From positions 3,971,861-4,035,860 of the forward strand of contig NW_003101678.1 of NCBI RefSeq assembly GCF_000003855.2: 64,000 nt of DNA, read 5' to 3'. This document shows, in pieces, positions 12,390 to 25,500 of this stretch. How positions within the stretch are numbered: the stretch's first letter is position 1; each line of letters starts with the position of its first letter. Position numbers and translations under genes: made by a program. The stretch comes from Blastomyces gilchristii SLH14081 (taxonomy: Eukaryota; Ascomycota; Eurotiomycetes; Onygenales; Ajellomycetaceae). The notes below the pieces were generated by a model. That model was not told where the DNA came from and did no database searches. It saw only the letters and a list, made by a program, of their open reading frames with translations.

Positions 12390-15300
12390 ATAAAAGTGTT
12401 AGCAGATATAGAAGCTTCTATATAATATATTAATAATTATATAATCTGAAGATTGAAAGAGGTCTGCTGAGTGAAGAATTTCTGATATATAAGATTATCT
12501 GATAACTAATATTTGATATTATCTGTAAAAGTAAGAGTTCTCTTGCACTTCAGAGAATGATCTTGCTATATTTAGACATGAGAGCTGCAGAATATGAAAT
12601 ATAATCTTATTCTCAGACTCAATTGATTTCAAAGATTTAATTCACAGATTCAATGATATACATATCATATACAGTTAACTGATAGAAAGAAAATGATTCA
12701 TACAATTCTATCAACTGATATGAGAAGGATATTTCACATCTCTGATATAGAAGAGTTAAATCTGCTTACATATTAATAAGTAAAGAGAACAATTTGCAAG
12801 ATCTCATCTGAAAGCATTCTGTATGTTATACAGGATTCAGAAGTGAAGGAAATCAAGATAAAGAATATACAGAAGGACAAACATATGAAGAAGCTTCTGA
12901 AGAAGTATGAAAAGATCTTCTAAACAGATCTTTCACTGAAATTATCACCAGAACAAGAATTTGTACATGAGATTGACACAGGGGATATAAAATCAGTCAA
13001 TCAGAATGCATACTCTCTGTTATAAACATATCTTGAAGAACAGAAGCATCAGATTATCAACCTTCTAGAACATAGTCTTATATAATTCTTATCAAGTACA
13101 TGAGGCTTTTCAGTTCTATTTGTGAAAAAGATAAATAAGAAGTGATGAATATGTATTGATTATCAAGCACTTAATAAGCTTATAATCAAGAATGAATATT
13201 CACTGTCATAGATTCAACAATAGTTGAATACAGTCAGAAATATCTGATATCTATCAAAGATTGATCTTCTCTCAGAATACTGATAGATTCATGTAAATGA
13301 ACTGTTAATTCTGCAAACTGTATTTAATATATAATGAGAGAAGTTCAAATTCCTGATAATATCATTCAGTTTAACAAATGCATCTATTATCTTTTAAATA
13401 ATGATGAATACAATTCTTCATAAACAGAATGAAATCTCATGCCTTGTATATCTTGATAATATTCTAGTCTTTTCAAACTTATACAATGAATATCTGAAGT
13501 ATCTTGATAAAGTGCTTATAACTCTGACAGAGTATAAGCTCTATATCAAATCAATCAAGTGTGTGTTTGAAATGAAAGAGTTGAAGTTCATAGAATATGT
13601 AGTGAGTGATGACTGTATACACCTCATTCTGAAGAAATTGAATATTATAGTGAATTGACTGCAGCTGAGAAATATACATTATATACAACAGTTTCTTAAG
13701 TTAGTCTCATACTATCACAGATTCATCAAGAATTTTATATGAATATCTGCATCACTCTCAGATCTCTTAAGAGAAATAGATGCAAATCTGCAAAAGAAGA
13801 AGTTTTATTCAATTATCTGAAATACTGTGTGTGAAGAGGCTTTTCTCATACTGAGAGAACATATAATAACATTCTCAGTGCTTATTCAATCAGATCATGA
13901 TAAATCTTTCTACATTGAGACAGACATATCTGAATGAGCTATCAGAGACACTCTTCTACAGATGAACAAGAACAGTAAGCTGTACTCAGTGATATACAAT
14001 GGTAGGAAACTATCAGACACTGAGCTCAATTACTCAGTGTATAAAAAGGAATTGCTAGTGATCAAGCACATACTGGCATTGTGAAATAGATATATTGATA
14101 ACAGATATATGATAACAGTGATTATGAATTACAAAAGCCTTGTCTATTTATAATTAATAATAAAACCTTTCAAATACTTAGCATGTTGAATCTCAGAGTT
14201 TCAAGCATACAATCTTCATATTAAATACTGAAAGAGATTGAACACAGTGATGCCTGATATAATCAGTTACAGACTCAATTTCATGAGTGAGAGTTCTACA
14301 AATCAGGCATAAGAGACATTTACATTAAATGTGCTGAGAGAATGCAAGGAATCAGAATGAGTGAATATCATGATCTCTCACTTAAAGAATGGCAAGGTAT
14401 TGAATAATAAGCATTCTGTGAGAGTAGTAGAAGAGATGCTTCTAAACTTCAAGCTGAGAAAATTGAGAAATGAAAATAATATTGTGCTTTATCATGATCT
14501 GAGATATGCAGAAGCTCTCTATCTAGAATCTTCATTTAGATGTAACTTAGTGACTCACATGCACAAGGAATTCAGCCACTTAGAAAGCTCTGAACTCATG
14601 AGTGTACTCAAATCAAGAGTATACTGACCAAGCATGGCTGAGAACATTCAGGCATATACTCACAAGTGCCTGAATTGCCAGGTTGTGAAAGAATCTAAGA
14701 AAGGGTTAGAACATAAGAAAGTATAACATCAGATAAAGTGTACAATAAAACTGTTCAAATAATGAGAAGTGAATCTCATAGACATATTGCTGCAGATGCT
14801 AAATGAAAATCAATGAATAATCACTGCTATTGATTATGCTACTGACTGGCCAGTTGTAAAAGCAGTTTCAGAGGCAATAGAGAAGATGATGATGAAGTTT
14901 CTATATAATGAGATCTATGTCAACTATGAAATGCTGTGTGAGATTCTAACTGATAACAGTGTGAATCTCATAGAAGGAGCAGTGAGGCATTTCATAAGCC
15001 AGTTATAGATAAGATATTATAGAACAACATCATATCATCTGCAGATGAATGAAAAGATGAAACACTTGAATAGAATCTTAGGCAACATGCTGATGAAATA
15101 TCTAGTGAGCAAGTCTATGAGACTATGAGATGAATATCTCAGGCAGGTGCTACTGGTCACACAGATTCAACAGTATGCAGTCTCCAAGTGTTCATTATTC
15201 TACCTGTTGTATGGATTGCATCCGCGCATCCCGGAGAATGCTTTGAAAAAGATGAGAGAGAAAACAGCAGTTACAGACACAGCAGTAGCAGTTGCAGACA

Positions 15301-16090
15301 TAACAGTCACAGATATGAAATCAAGATTGAAAGAGATCAGTCATGCATGTGTAAAAGTTAACAAGTTACTCCTGAATCAAGCAATTCAATTGAAAAGAAT
15401 ATGAGACTCACTTATTAAGAAATCAAGTCTCAAGATGAGAATGTGAGTTCTCATATACAATGAGAATTCTGAGAAGTTTCAATCTAGATGATTTGAGCTA
15501 TATAAAATACTCAAATCACATTCTCTGAAAATGTACACATTGAAAGAATCAGAGAGACAGATCTTACACAACTTAATCAATGATTCATAACTTATGAAAG
15601 TAAAGATATAAGATCTGAGCAGATTATAATTATTTACAGCACTATTATCAGTGTTGAAAAAGAAGAGACTTATAATTAAAAAGCCTTATGAAGTAAGAGA
15701 AATTATAGACACTTATGAATCAGATAATCTCACTTATTTCAATCTTTTCATAATTATAAGAAAAGAATGAGAAGTAATGAAGAAATTAGACAAATGCCAC
15801 ACTTTAATAAGTGATGAGACTGTAGCTGATCATACAATAATACATCACAGACAGCAGATACAACACAGTAAAGAGTGATCTCAGAGCAGCAGACTTGCAC
15901 ATGAGTCAGATCATAGAAGAAAAAGAAATTCAGAGTTGAATTCAACTGTTTACATCAGTTCAATTACAGAGATCATAGAGGATAAATTATCTGAAATATT
16001 TGTGAACATGTGAGACCAAGTCATCTCAATTCCTGAGAATGCTCAGAGATCAGATAAGGTTAGTTTCAATGAGTCATTCACTGTAGTAAT
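12390..16090 (+). pseudogene. K2 pol: protease, RT, RNase H, integrase, decayed
   Basis: Protease: VLADIEAS at about 12397, where the intact active site is D-T-G-A-S. RT: CIDYQALNKL, then YLDNILVF near 13445, so the second catalytic Asp is Asn. RNase H: KSFYIETDISE and KLSDTELNYSVYKKELLVIK. Integrase: zinc-binding H...H...C-x-x-C with HKEFSHLESSELM and KCLNCQVVK (about 14560-14690), a catalytic-core stretch TAIDYATDWPVVKAVSEAIE (about 14825) and LTDNSVNLIEGAVRHFI. A C-terminal basic region runs to about 16090. Longest open stretches are 13401-13658, 14361-14627 and 15147-15404. Trp is mostly TGA. Confidence 0.88.
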
Positions 16091-16376
16091 CTAAGTGAGT
16101 GAAGAGAGACAGTATAATGCATGAGACAGAATTATAAAAGATGAAAGCTGCTGAATCTAGTCACTGAACACTATATTATATAGAGATTGTGTAAGAGTAG
16201 TGACTAGCAGATAAAGAAAAAGCATAAGAAAAGAGATAATGAATTGATTATCAACTGTAAGAGTCAGTCACAAAAGACAAATGTTATCATACACATCTCA
16301 TTCATTTTCATATGTTATATATTTAATCTATTTCCAATGTCATGTCATTTAAAAAACATCAAAAACAAAGGAAATC

Positions 16377-18284
16377 TCAAATCTTGAGATTTATAAGAGA
16401 TTCAAGGGCTGTAAGCTGCTCTTGCAACAATATTATGCATATCTCTGATTTCTCTACTGCTCTGTGTATGACATTAATGTCATTTATCACAAGATTGACT
16501 GGAATGCTAATATAGAAATGTGTATGTGTATGTATAGAGAAATTGAAGAAGAGTGCAGAACTCACAGAATCAGGAGTCAAGAAAGAGAGAGTAGAGACAG
16601 AAGAAATGAAAGAGAGAGATGCAGAATCAGATGAATAACAGAAGTCATCTGAGACTGAATGCTTATAATCTGGTGTGCGCACAGCCTTTTCTGCAGAGAA
16701 GAGAGAGAAAGCAATGAAAGAAGCTTAGAGATGAGAGAGAATAGTCTCAGCAGTGTTATCATCTTCAATTAAAATGACCTCTGGCACTGGAGCAACTAAG
16801 AACTATTATTAGTATATAAAACTGCAAAAGCAGGGATAATAATTACTGAATGAACACTCACTGATCTTAGAATTATACACACAATTACAACACACATGAG
16901 GCTTCTCAGAAAGAGAGAGTGAGATATGAGAGAATGCAGAAAGCAGAATGCAGTGTGTGAACAGCTCATTCTCATAACAACATCTCAGACAAGATGTATG
17001 AGTCTCACATCTGTGAGTGTAAAAGAGTATAACATTCATATTTCTGTTCTTAAAAACACAGATATCTTTTACCTGCATTACAAAGTCAAATGACAGATAT
17101 CAGAGAATAGACTGATATAGATCTATTATCTTGAAGAAATTCATTAGAGCAGATATCTCTACAATATTGAACTTTACAGTTATAAAAAGCTTCTTGATAT
17201 CTATGAATATCATAACTTCATACACAGTAAAACTCATAACAATTTTCTCTAAGAACAGAAAAATCAGTGTCAGAAAGAAAAGATGAAAAAAGAAAAGACT
17301 TACAATCTCAACACTGTTGAGAGAGAGAATGATTCTCTGATATGAATAAATGATTGTCTTATTACAAATATTTAAAATAAACATAATAATCAGTGTCTGT
17401 GACTGAGCTTTAAATAGTCATGTCATATACAGTCTTCATACAATAAATTGTTCTGAGAGTTAGTAAGAAGAACAGAAGTGTATGTGCTGAGAGATGTGAT
17501 TCATTAAGCCTACACAACATCTCCTTGAAATGGAGAGACCTGGTTATGAAAGCAGAGATGACAAAACCAGGAGTGGCAGGAGTGAGGGTCGCAGAAACAG
17601 GGGTAGTGAGAGCGGGAGAATCAGACACAGGGGCAGGTGTAGAAGATTGAGAGGGAGTGGCAGAGAAAGAAACAGAGAGGGCAGAGAGAAATGCAGAAGA
17701 CTCAGTCATACATGACACAGACAATTTCTTCATTATTATGTTCTTCAAGTTCTTGATCAATGATTCAACATTGAGTTCACTATCATCAGCAGATATGAAT
17801 CTGTCAATATGTGAAGATTCTATATGAATAAAAACAACATATCAGCATCTGTGTCCATGCAAAATTGTGCCAGAAAACACAATCAGAAACCTGCTAAGAA
17901 GAGAAACAGTCAAGAATGTACAAGAAGATGAAGAGAGTGTATGAGAAGATGAAGAAGATATGCCATTCATGATAGTACATTCTGGCAATTGTTAGAAGAT
18001 AAATAAGTCCTGATCATGTTTTATAACACATTACACTTACTGCTAATAAACTGCTCAGTATGAGCACTATGATGATGCTTGTTATGAGAACAGAGAGCCA
18101 TTGCCAGAAACACATACAATGTGATAGATAGACAGATAGAAAGAGTTGAACAGAAGAAGAGATAGAAATCTTGAATAATGATGATATTCAATGATGACAA
18201 TGATGAAGAAGATGATTGAAGAATAGAAAAAGTTAGTGAATGAGTGATGTAATATAGTGGAAGTTTCTTTGTGAGAGTGTACAC
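16377..18284 (-). pseudogene. Antisense Cys-rich ORF of K2
   Basis: The strand opposite K2 gag-pol has open segments at 18021-18284, 17410-17760, 17100-17384, 16809-17078 and 16377-16682. They follow the same order as in K1 and K3. Segment 16809-17078 starts MQVKDICVFKNRNMNVILFY and continues with TSCLRCCYENEL, HCI, HVCCNCVYNSKISECSF. The conserved spacing of about ten cysteines across three copies argues for selection before decay. Segment 17410-17760 is Ser/Thr/Pro-rich, then FKEMLCRLNESHLSAHTLLF. No known domain is recognised. An alternative is a low-stop artefact of pyrimidine-rich DNA, but the Cys pattern is hard to explain that way. Confidence 0.55.
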
Positions 18285-18406
18285 AGAATGCTAGTCAAAT
18301 CAGAGATAGATTACACAATTGTGAAATGCTAGTGATGAGCTAATCCACATGAAGCTAGAATGTACAATATAGTCACATGAGTGTGACTGAATCTGATGAG
18401 AAAGAA

Positions 18407-18584
18407 TGTGATTCAGAAGAACATATGATTATTAGATAATAACACAGCTGCTTCTGAACTACTAGCATATGAATGTAAAGAGGGCCATAGCGGCCACTAA
18501 TTAATTTAGCGTACGAGATTCAATATATAAGAAGCCGGCGTACGCCTGTAATCGTACGCTGGCTTAAGCAACCTTTGAATCACA
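18407..18584 (+). repeat. K2 3' LTR (178 bp), outer half undecayed
   Basis: Starts TGTGATTCAGAAG and ends TTTGAATCACA, the same length as the 5' LTR. The first 80 bases (facing the internal region) have lost CpG, for example GCGGCCGC has become ACAGCTGC. The last 100 keep CGTACG, CCGGCGTACGCC and CTGGC. Confidence 0.92.
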
Positions 18585-18588
18585 CAAG

Positions 18589-20749
18589 ATCACTTACAGA
18601 ACTTATCAAGAAGAACTCAGTATTTCAGTGATCAGTGAATACTGAAGCTGCATTCACACAGATGAAGAAGATATTCATCAATATCTCTCTACTAATGATA
18701 TTTAACTCTGATTGTGAAACAGTTATTGAAGCTGATTTCTCTGACTATATAATAGAAGAAGTGATATTGTAATATAATAATAAAGATGTTCTATAATTAT
18801 ATATCTTCATGTCTAAGAAACTGAGTTCTGCTGAATACAATTATGAGATCTATAATAAGAAACTTCTCATGATTGTATACTGTCTAGAAGTATGAGACTC
18901 TGAACACTGAAGCATCTCTGAATTTAAGATAATCACAGATTATAAGAATCTCAAGTACTTTATAATCATCTGTAAACTCACTGAATAACAGATATGATAG
19001 TCTGAATTTCTAAGCTGCTTTTATTTTATAATACACTACTGCTCTGATAGTCAGAACTCAATGACAGACACTCTCTTATGACAAGAACAAGATATGCTGT
19101 CTGATATGAGAGACACACACTGAATAAACTGAGAATATCAGCTCTTAGATCTGAAGATATTAATTGATCAAGATAGAATAACTCATGACACTATACACAC
19201 TTCTCTGATTAGAACATCTTCTCTTCAAACTGTCACTGACACTGATATCTTGATTTTTTCTGAACCTACACTGAATGAATTATGACATGCAACAGCTTAA
19301 ACTGATGAACTTCTTCAAGCACTCACTGAAGCAGTATATTAAGAAGCACTCTGATTTCCCTCAGAACTACATATAAGAACTGACATTTCAGAATATTCAA
19401 TCAATGATAATAACACTCTGCAGTTTCATAAATAATGTTGAATTCTCTACTCTGAACTCTTACACACTCAGATAATGCAAGAGATGTATGATTCACATAT
19501 AACTGATCACTCAGGTTGTGAACAATTATATTGAATAATCTCTTGAGAGTTCTACTGATCTGAGATATTAAATAGTATCAGATATTTTATTTGAAACTGC
19601 AACTATTATTCTTCTATTATCTTGTGAAAGAACTGTCAAAAAGATCTACTGAAATCACTTGATATTTCTGATAGAATCTGATGAGATGTGATAATGAACT
19701 TTGCTATCAATCTCTCTGAGAGTAAGAGTTATAGAAACATTCTGATCATTATAAACTGATTGAGTAAAGATATAATATTGAAATCTTGTGATAAGATAAA
19801 TACTGAACAAGTCACTGAAGCTTTTCTACAGAGCTTATTCTATCAGATGCATGAATTGTCAAGATTCATAGTATCAGATCAGAGCTGTTAATTCATAAGC
19901 ACTCTCTGAACAAGAATCTGTCAAGTTCTCAAGATTACATACTGTCTGTTAACTGTCTATCATCTCAAGACTGATGATATGTCAAAATGAACAATTCAGA
20001 CTGTAAAGAATTATCTCTGCAAGTTCTGCAATCACTTATAAGATGATTGACATGATCTGCTTCTACACACAGAGATCACTATCAATGAATAAAATGTTAT
20101 TTCAACAGATGTAAGCCTGTTCTTTCTTATATATAATTATCACATGAAAGTGTTGAATCTTCTAGACATTACACAGTTTACACTGAACTCTCACAGTTCA
20201 ATTCAGATCACTAATAATATAGTAATGAAGCTCTGAGATACCTGCAACTGAGCAGAGGTCTTCATGATAACTGTAAAACAAGATTAAGAGAATCAAATCA
20301 ATGTTCACTGAGATCTCACTGAATAATATAAGATAGAAGACTTGATGTGATTGAATCTTAAGAATATACAGATCACATATTCATCTTATACACTGAATTA
20401 TCATTATATCAAGTATAAAGTGATAGAAGTTCTAAATAGTCATAACTACTGTCTTGACACAGTATCAGAAATTCATGATGTCTTTCACACAAGCTTGCTT
20501 CATCACACTGTCACTGACTCATTTCCTTCTCAACTGACTTCTGACTGACAGCTGCCAGGCATCATAGAAGAAGATAATGAGCTTAAGTAAGAGATTGAGA
20601 ATATTCTTGATGAGAGACCCTGCAGCCGCAGCTGACAATATCTCATGAAATGAGTTAACTATGATCAACTGACCTGAACTTCAAGTTCTGTATTATCTGA
20701 AACAGCAGCTCTTGATCAATGAGAACTGCTTCTGAAAGAAAGAGACTAA
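18589..20749 (+). pseudogene. G1 pol, 3' part: RNase H, integrase, chromodomain, decayed
   Basis: The RT frame resumes after K2 (QYFSDQ-like block, then RNase H with DYSDYI and KKLSSAEYNYEIYNKKLL). Integrase follows with H-x-x-C-C zinc motif remnants near 19510-19640 and a core around 19690-20110. The clearest part is the C-terminus: HDVFHTSLLHHTVTDSFPSQ at about 20475-20535, then EEDNELK...IENILDERP and YLMK-VNYDQLT-TSS near 20570-20690. This is the 'P-x-F-H-V-S-L-L ... Y-L-V-K-W-K-G-Y' arrangement of a chromovirus chromodomain, which in related elements guides integration to heterochromatin. Trp codons are TGA. Confidence 0.87.
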
Positions 20750-21059
20750 TATGACAGACTGTGCCTGATCAATCATATAGACTATTCTGTTACACTTCAC
20801 AGATTTCAACTGCTTCATTCTCAAATATGTATGCTCTGATTCTCAGCCATTCTCAATCACTGATTCTCAGTCATCACAAACATGTACAGATTCTTCCGCC
20901 TTGAAGCTTCACTATGTACATCACTACATACATGTATAAATATTCACTTCAATCACTGATTCTTGCACTTTCTCTTTCTTTTCCTTCTCTAATGTTTTTC
21001 TCTTTATTATATAAGACCTATCAATATAATACTGATCTATTCGGCGTAGACTTCTTACA
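20750..21059 (+). repeat. G1 3' LTR (310 bp)
   Basis: Starts TATGACAGACTGTGCC (decayed from TGTGACGGGCTGCG) and ends TTCGGCGTAGACTTCTTACA. The end facing the internal region has lost CpG; the outer end keeps it. Confidence 0.93.
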
Positions 21060-22262
21060 ACTTGGTCTCACATGTCTGCAGATGTTTCAGATGATTTATT
21101 CTCTATAATCTTCACAATTGAACTGATGTAAACAGTTGAATTTAACTCTGAATCTCTTTTTCTTCTGCAATCTGATTCATATGCAAGTCTGCTGCTTTGA
21201 GACTGCTCTTTACTATATTGTATCTGCTATCTGTGATACATTATCATACAACTGACTACAGTCTTATCACTTATTAAAGTATGATATTTATCTGATTTCT
21301 TCATTGCTTCTAATTCTTTTCTTATAATCATGAAAAGATTGAAATAAGTAAGATTATCTGATGTGTAAGTGTCTATGATTTCTCTTACTTTGTGAGACTT
21401 TTCAATTATAAGTCTCTTCTTTTTCAATACTGATAATAGTGCTGCAGATAATCATAATTCACTCAGATCTTATATCTTTACTTTTATAAGTTATGAATCA
21501 TTTATTAAGTTGTGTAAGACTCATTTCTCTGATTCTTTCAATGCATATATTCTCAGAGAATGTGATTTAAGTATTTTATATAACTTAAACCATCTAGATT
21601 GAAACTTCTCAGAACTCTTATTGTATATAAGAACTCATATTCTCATCTTAAGACTTGATTTCTTAACTAGTGAGTCTTGTATTCTCTTCAATTGAATTGC
21701 TCAGTTCAGAAGTAACTCATTAGCTTTTATATATACATGACTGATCTCTTTCAATCTTGATTCTGTATTTACAACTAATGTGTTCACAACTGCTGTTTCT
21801 GCTGTGTCTGCAACTGATGCATCTGCAATCACTGTTCTCTCTCTCATCTTTTCTGAAGCATTTTTCAGAATGTGCAGATGCGATTCATACAACAGATAGA
21901 ATGATAAATACTTGAAGACTGCATGCTGTTGAATCTGCATGACTAATAGCATCTGTCTGAGATATTCATATCATAGTCTTGTAGACTTATTCACTAGATA
22001 TTTTATCAGTATATTATTCAAGATTTCATTCAAGTGTTTCATCTTCTCATTCATTCATGAATGATATGATGTTGTTCTACAATATCTTGTCTGTAACTGA
22101 CTTATAAAATGCCTCACTGCTTCTTCTATGAGATTTACACTATTATTAGTTAGAATCTCATACAGCATTCTATAGTTGATATAGATCTTATCATGTAGAA
22201 ACTTTGCTATTATCTTCTCTATCACCTCTGAAACTGCTTTCATGACTGGCCAGCTAGTAGTG
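21060..22262 (-). pseudogene. K3 integrase C-terminal half, decayed
   Basis: Resumes K3 after G1. On the minus strand it reads MKAVSEVIEKIIAKFLHDKI (22243 leftward), LTNNSVNLIEEAVRHFISQL and then MLLVMQIQQHAVFKYLSFYL (21952-21701), with a variable Ala/Val/Thr-rich stretch and KSHKVREIIDTYTSDNLTYF (21427-21227). The same blocks occur in K2 14860-15780. The upstream integrase is across Copia-1 at 27484. Confidence 0.85.
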
Positions 22263-22267
22263 TAATC

Positions 22268-22379
22268 TCTTGGAGAATAACGTTGTTATGTTGTGTATGT
22301 GTAATCTATCTACGCGAGTTACACTAAATGAATAGGTTGGGGTGGCACGTGACTAGAGTAGGTGTAGTAATCACCAACA
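22268..22379 (-). repeat. Copia-1 3' LTR (112 bp)
   Basis: In coding orientation it starts TGTTGGTGATTACTAC and ends TTATTCTCCAAGA. It contains CACGTG at about 22347-22352 (CATGTG in the other LTR). The 5' end is the canonical TGTTGG of Copia LTRs; the 3' end lacks the usual CA. Confidence 0.88.
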
Positions 22380-22390
22380 CTTCCCCTTGC
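22380..22390 (-). other. Copia-1 polypurine tract
   Basis: Minus strand reads GCAAGGGGAAG directly before the 3' LTR TGTTGG, a classic polypurine tract for plus-strand priming. Confidence 0.8.
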
Positions 22391-22599
22391 TACACCGTGC
22401 TCTATAAGCCGCTACTCAGAGTCTCCCTCATCCTGAAATCTTTCAAAAACGCAATAATAATTAATTACATCAATTGAACCCTGATTTCCTCATTAGAAAA
22501 GGTGTCTGTACAGCAATAATCATAAAAATCAAGAAATACATGCAAAATCCATTGATTCATTGTATCATCATTATCATTCAATCATTTCTTCTCAATTTT

Positions 22600-25500
22600 C
22601 TGAATGTTAATTCTTTTGACAAAATCTTCAAATGCAGGCTTCGCCAGTGGCTTGATAAGTCTGTCAGCTATGTTCACTGTAGAATCAACATGTTCTATCA
22701 TAATTTCCTCTTTTTCAATCAAATCGCGGAGAATATGATATCTGATCTCAATGTGATATAACTTTCATGTTAAGAATTTCCTCTTTGCTAGATCAATTGC
22801 TCCCTTATTATCAACTTGTAGATATGAGCATATTTTTACTTTTTCATCATTCATCAACTCAGTGTCATATAACATATTATTCAATCAGATTATCTCATAA
22901 GCTGTCTTACTAGCTGTAATATATTCAGCCTCTGTGATCAATTTGATGATAGATGTCTATCTCTGCAACTATCATGAGATTGATGACTCATTAATTAATA
23001 TAACATAGCCAGTAGTCAATTTGTATTGAGAATCTGTCCTCACTCAGTCTGAATTGCAGTATATCACAGAACTCAGATTCTCATCACTGATCTCCCTGAT
23101 CTCCTTTCTGTATAATATGTTATAGTTTTTTATCTTCTTGATATAATATAGAACATGCTTCAACACTGTCCAACATACTTTATATGAATGTGAGTTAAAA
23201 CATGAGAGATAGTTGACTGTGAACACCAGGTCTGATCAGCTGCTTGAGATCAAATATTACAATAATCTCAATTCTTGACAATATCTTATAGCTGTAAAGT
23301 CATCATTCAATTCATCATCCTCATCAGATGAAAATTCCAGTTGTATGTCTGTCACTATTGAAGTCTCTGCAGGATTCATCTTATTCATACTGAAATGTTC
23401 AAGAATCTCCTCAATATAACAGCTCTGTGTAACTGCTAGATCATCATTTCTCTAGCATTTAATCTTTATTTCAAGATATGATTTAGTCTCTTTGATATTC
23501 TTTGTCTCAAATCTCTTTGCAATCTTTCTTAATATTCAGTCTAATTACTGTTCTTGAGATTCTGTCACTCAACAATTATCAATATACAATATCAGATAGA
23601 TCTTGCAAATAGAGTGATATAGAAATTCATCATCATAAGATGATATCTTGAATCTCAATATAGTCAGATACTTCATCATGAGAAAATATCATATTCTTGC
23701 AGCTTACTTCATTTCATACAGACTCTGACAGAGTAGTCTCATCAAGTTCTCTCTGTCATGTTTAACACCTGTGAGTAGTTGTATATAGATCATCTCATTC
23801 TGAGGTAATATATCATTTAAAAATATGAACACATAGTCAATCAATTTAATCTTTCATTCTTTAGCAGTTAATATAGTGAATAGACTATGTAATGTAGACT
23901 CTGATATCACTGCAGTATATGATCTTGTATAATGAATACTCTGCTGTTGTAAGAACTCTCTAATCACTCAGCAAGCTCTAAAGCAGATAGTTTCTCTCTT
24001 ATTATTGAATTTTCAATTATATACTCATTTGTCTATAAGAATATCTATTTTCAGGGCCTTCTCAATGATAATATATATCTTCTTCTATTCAAATATCTTA
24101 ATCTTCTTTTTCATTGTCTCATGTTAATAGTCTCAGTCTGAGCTTCTCTTGACTTTCATCAGTATAGTTGATCAGTCTGTCAGAATACTTAGAACAGAAT
24201 CATTCTTATTAACAGAGTCTTCAGACTCTTCATTCATGACAAGCTGTATCTTATTATCTAGAAGATAGATTGAATTAATTGCACTCTCTAAGTCTTCATT
24301 GATAATCATCTTCAAAACATCTGATTTATTCTTTATGAGTCTTTTCAGAAGACAGTGTTATCATTTCTCTCTGACATTTAGAATGTTCAATTCATTAGAC
24401 AATTCATTGAATTTCCTCACTGTATTTACAGGTGTATTTGCACTCATGTCAAGAGCTTTATCAAGTATGATATCTCATGCAATCTCAAGACAACATGCAA
24501 CAGAATTCCACATATGATATTGATGTAATTCTTGATATTCAATCAGCTGTTATTTCTTGCTGTCAGTTCTATCTGTGAGTCTATTTAACACTTTTAAATC
24601 CTTCTTGTGAATCTTGCACTCTTATCTCTGTATTCAATGAACAGAAGATTGTATCTCAGTTCATGCTTTAAAAGATGTAAGTGATGTTTCTTTCTTACAT
24701 TCAAATTTCTTTATTGATGTTGAAAATGTATTAATCATCATAATCATGACTTGTATTACTTCATTCCAAAGTTCTCTTTCTAATTCACTATTAAATAGTA
24801 GGCTTCACATCTTTTCTGCAACTATTCAATTCATACATTTCACTGAGTCATTCAATTGTGATATGTCAGATGTAGTCATTTCATATGCTATTTCTTTGCT
24901 CTGACAGTAGGTTTTAAGTTCTTGACTTTTGAACTCTTCTCCATCATCCCAGTGTAGAATTTCAACTTGATATTATGTAGTTGTCTCAATACCTGTGATG
25001 AAATTCATTAATCTTGCAGTAGATTCTCTCTTTCTCATTATAAGAATTACTCATCTATAACAGATTGTATTATCTGTTATACTCAATCAGTAGCTTGCAT
25101 CTTCTCTAGTGAGATTGTCATTTCTGTTGAAAAGTGTTTTTTCACTCTCTGTCAGATTGATGAAGAATCTCATTATCAGTTTGACAGCTCATGTCATAGA
25201 TGTGAAGATTGAATATGTTATTTTTGTCTGAATACAGATCTTACAGAATGATAAAGCTCTGTCACTCTTTATTCTCATTTCTAGATGTGAATCTGCTGTC
25301 ATTTTTGCAATATCTATGAAATTCAGATGTTCTAGCTTTTAATGTCACTGTATTATTGTAAGTTCTATAATCTTTGTATCATTTCTGTCAGATAGTGTTA
25401 ATATTATGTCATCTTTCACTCATAATGTGTTCACAGGTTCAAAATCATTATTAAGTATAGCAAACTGAATCAAGTCTCTGTATGTAACTAGTCTTTTCAT

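Larger units (their letters stand above)
10333..18584 (+). mobile_element. K2: complete family K Ty3/Gypsy element nested in G1
   Basis: 178 bp LTRs at 10333-10510 and 18407-18584 are flanked by CAAG (10329-10332 and 18585-18588; ACAAG if the last LTR base is shared). The interrupted sequence matches G3 at 63515-63545 without the insert. Order: LTR, untranslated leader, gag, protease, RT, RNase H, integrase, a 2.3 kb 3' region with an antisense ORF, LTR. TCTGATAGCATG directly after the 5' LTR is shared with K1 and should be the primer-binding site; I cannot name the primer. GAGAAAGAA before the 3' LTR is a likely polypurine tract. Confidence 0.93.
7107..21059 (+). mobile_element. G1: complete family G chromodomain Ty3/Gypsy element, with K2 nested inside
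   Basis: 310 bp LTRs at 7107-7416 and 20750-21059 are flanked by the 5 bp duplication ACTTG (7102-7106 and 21060-21064). The interrupted sequence is K3. Internal order is gag, protease, reverse transcriptase, RNase H, integrase, chromodomain. Removing K2 (10333-18584) leaves about 5.7 kb, matching the uninterrupted copy G2 (5.7 kb). Purine-rich GAAAGAAAGAGAC lies just before the 3' LTR, a likely polypurine tract. All genes carry stops. Confidence 0.93.

Noticed and set aside
17530..17715. 61-residue Arg-rich plus-strand ORF
   Set aside because: It is the reverse of the Ser/Thr/Pro-rich part of the antisense ORF and is not open in K1 or K3.
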